Part shown: in pieces, positions 63,595 to 64,000 of the stretch
How the letters are laid out: every line of letters starts with the position of its first letter
Numbering within the stretch: the stretch's first letter is position 1
Source: Rhizomicrobium sp.
Lineage (GTDB): Bacteria; Pseudomonadota; Alphaproteobacteria; Micropepsales; Micropepsaceae
Assembly (NCBI GenBank): GCA_037200385.1
Contig: JBBCGL010000001.1
Location: forward strand, 62,001 to 126,000
Direction: 5' to 3'
Length of the DNA stretch: 64,000 nucleotides
Notes under the pieces: generated by a model
The model's database searches: none
What the model was told of the DNA's origin: nothing
Seen by the model: only the letters and a program-made list of their open reading frames with translations
Program-made: the position numbers and the translations under genes

Positions 63595-64000
63595 ACCGGC
63601 TCGACCGGCCGGGTTTGCGCGACGCCGTCGGCCTCGCGCAGCAGGACGACATAGCCGGCGCGTCCCGCCAGGATGAGCGCGATGGCGATCGGTCCGCAGA
63701 TCAATGCGACGGCCGCGAAGCCGGGCTGCAGCGCCCCATGGCCCAGCCATTTGGCGAACAGCGTGACGATGAAAGGCCCGCATCCCATGGCCAGCAGCGA
63801 GTTGAGCACGAGGCATACGGCCATGAGTTCTCCGCGCATGCGCGGCAAGGCGACGAGCTGGATCGCCACCATCAGGAGCAAGCCCGTGCCCATGACGCCG
63901 AACGCCGATAAAGCATAGAAAAACACGAACAAACCGGCATTGGGTGCAAGCACCGCGCCCAGCGCGCCCGCCATTCCAACGCAGGCGCCGCCCAACAGGA
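63540..64000 (-). CDS. MFS transporter, C-terminal part (gene runs off the window)
   Basis: An open frame enters from the right edge and encodes the last few helices of a major facilitator protein (NAGLFVFFYALSAFGVMGTGLLLMVAIQLVAL in part, then PFIVTLFAKWLG and VALICGPIAIALILAG). It ends with a polar tail and its last 55 bases overlap the SDR gene tail to tail. It likely imports the substrate of this catabolic locus. The 5' part is outside the window. Confidence 0.75.
   Translation of the reverse strand, partial: LLGGACVGMAGALGAVLAPNAGLFVFFYALSAFGVMGTGLLLMVAIQLVALPRMRGELMAVCLVLNSLLAMGCGPFIVTLFAKWLGHGALQPGFAAVALICGPIAIALILAGRAGYVVLLREADGVAQTRPVEPVQNTSVPPPSITSVTPLT

Overview
The window is GC-rich, densely coding DNA from a Gram-negative bacterium. 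It holds three FecI-type sigma/FecR pairs, three TonB-dependent receptors, SapC, a tryptophan-halogenase family protein and S9 peptidases. That mix is typical of Alphaproteobacteria of the sphingomonad/Caulobacter/Rhizomicrobium kind; the placement is an inference from gene content. No tRNA, rRNA, CRISPR array or insertion sequence was seen.

Layout. (1) 1-4.1 kb: the 3' end of a nonribosomal peptide synthetase (thioesterase), a phosphopantetheinyl transferase, a PqqD-like peptide-binding protein, a luciferase-like oxidoreductase and a DHA2-type exporter. (2) 4.3-9.8 kb: sigma factor, FecR, STN-containing TonB receptor and MFS transporter. (3) 9.8-13.8 kb: a flavin-dependent halogenase, divergent from an asparagine-synthetase homologue that lacks the glutaminase cysteine (lasso-cyclase-like). 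Just downstream on the opposite strand lies a 58-codon frame that reads as a lasso-type RiPP precursor. (4) 14.0-40.6 kb: a two-partner secretion island. A barrel-less STN/TonB protein, a TonB-like protein, a sigma factor and a FecR protein precede a TpsB transporter, an ExbB fused to DUF2341/LamG-like domains, ExbD, TonB, a porin, a small secreted protein, a 4356-residue filamentous exoprotein, an OmpH/Skp-like protein, SapC, a small TonB-C-like protein and a TIGR03032 protein. (5) 40.7-45.0 kb: a DUF3089 hydrolase and TetR regulator, divergent from a TonB receptor whose upstream region carries a strong terminator-like hairpin. (6) 45.2-54.9 kb: sigma, FecR, STN receptor, S9 hydrolase, FKBP lipoprotein and a second S9 hydrolase in tight overlap. 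This resembles the receptor/isopeptidase loci known from lasso-peptide producers. (7) 55-64 kb: an AceE-like ThDP enzyme and a small catabolic locus (Zn-ADH, TetR, class II aldolase, TauD-like dioxygenase, GntR, SDR, MFS fragment). Two copies of a perfect 13-bp palindrome overlap two promoters there.

How they may work together. The island at 14-40 kb looks like a self-contained system that senses, energises and secretes: a surface-signalling sigma system, a private ExbB-ExbD-TonB motor and a TpsB pore serve one giant surface protein. It resembles the Pseudomonas aeruginosa PUMA3 (VreA/I/R with PdtA/PdtB, ExbB2/ExbD2, TonB4) arrangement, with extra porin, OmpH, SapC and TIGR03032 genes. Separately, the PqqD-like protein, cyclase, putative precursor and (30 kb away) receptor plus S9 hydrolases could be parts of one lasso-peptide make/import/degrade circuit. 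That link is inference.
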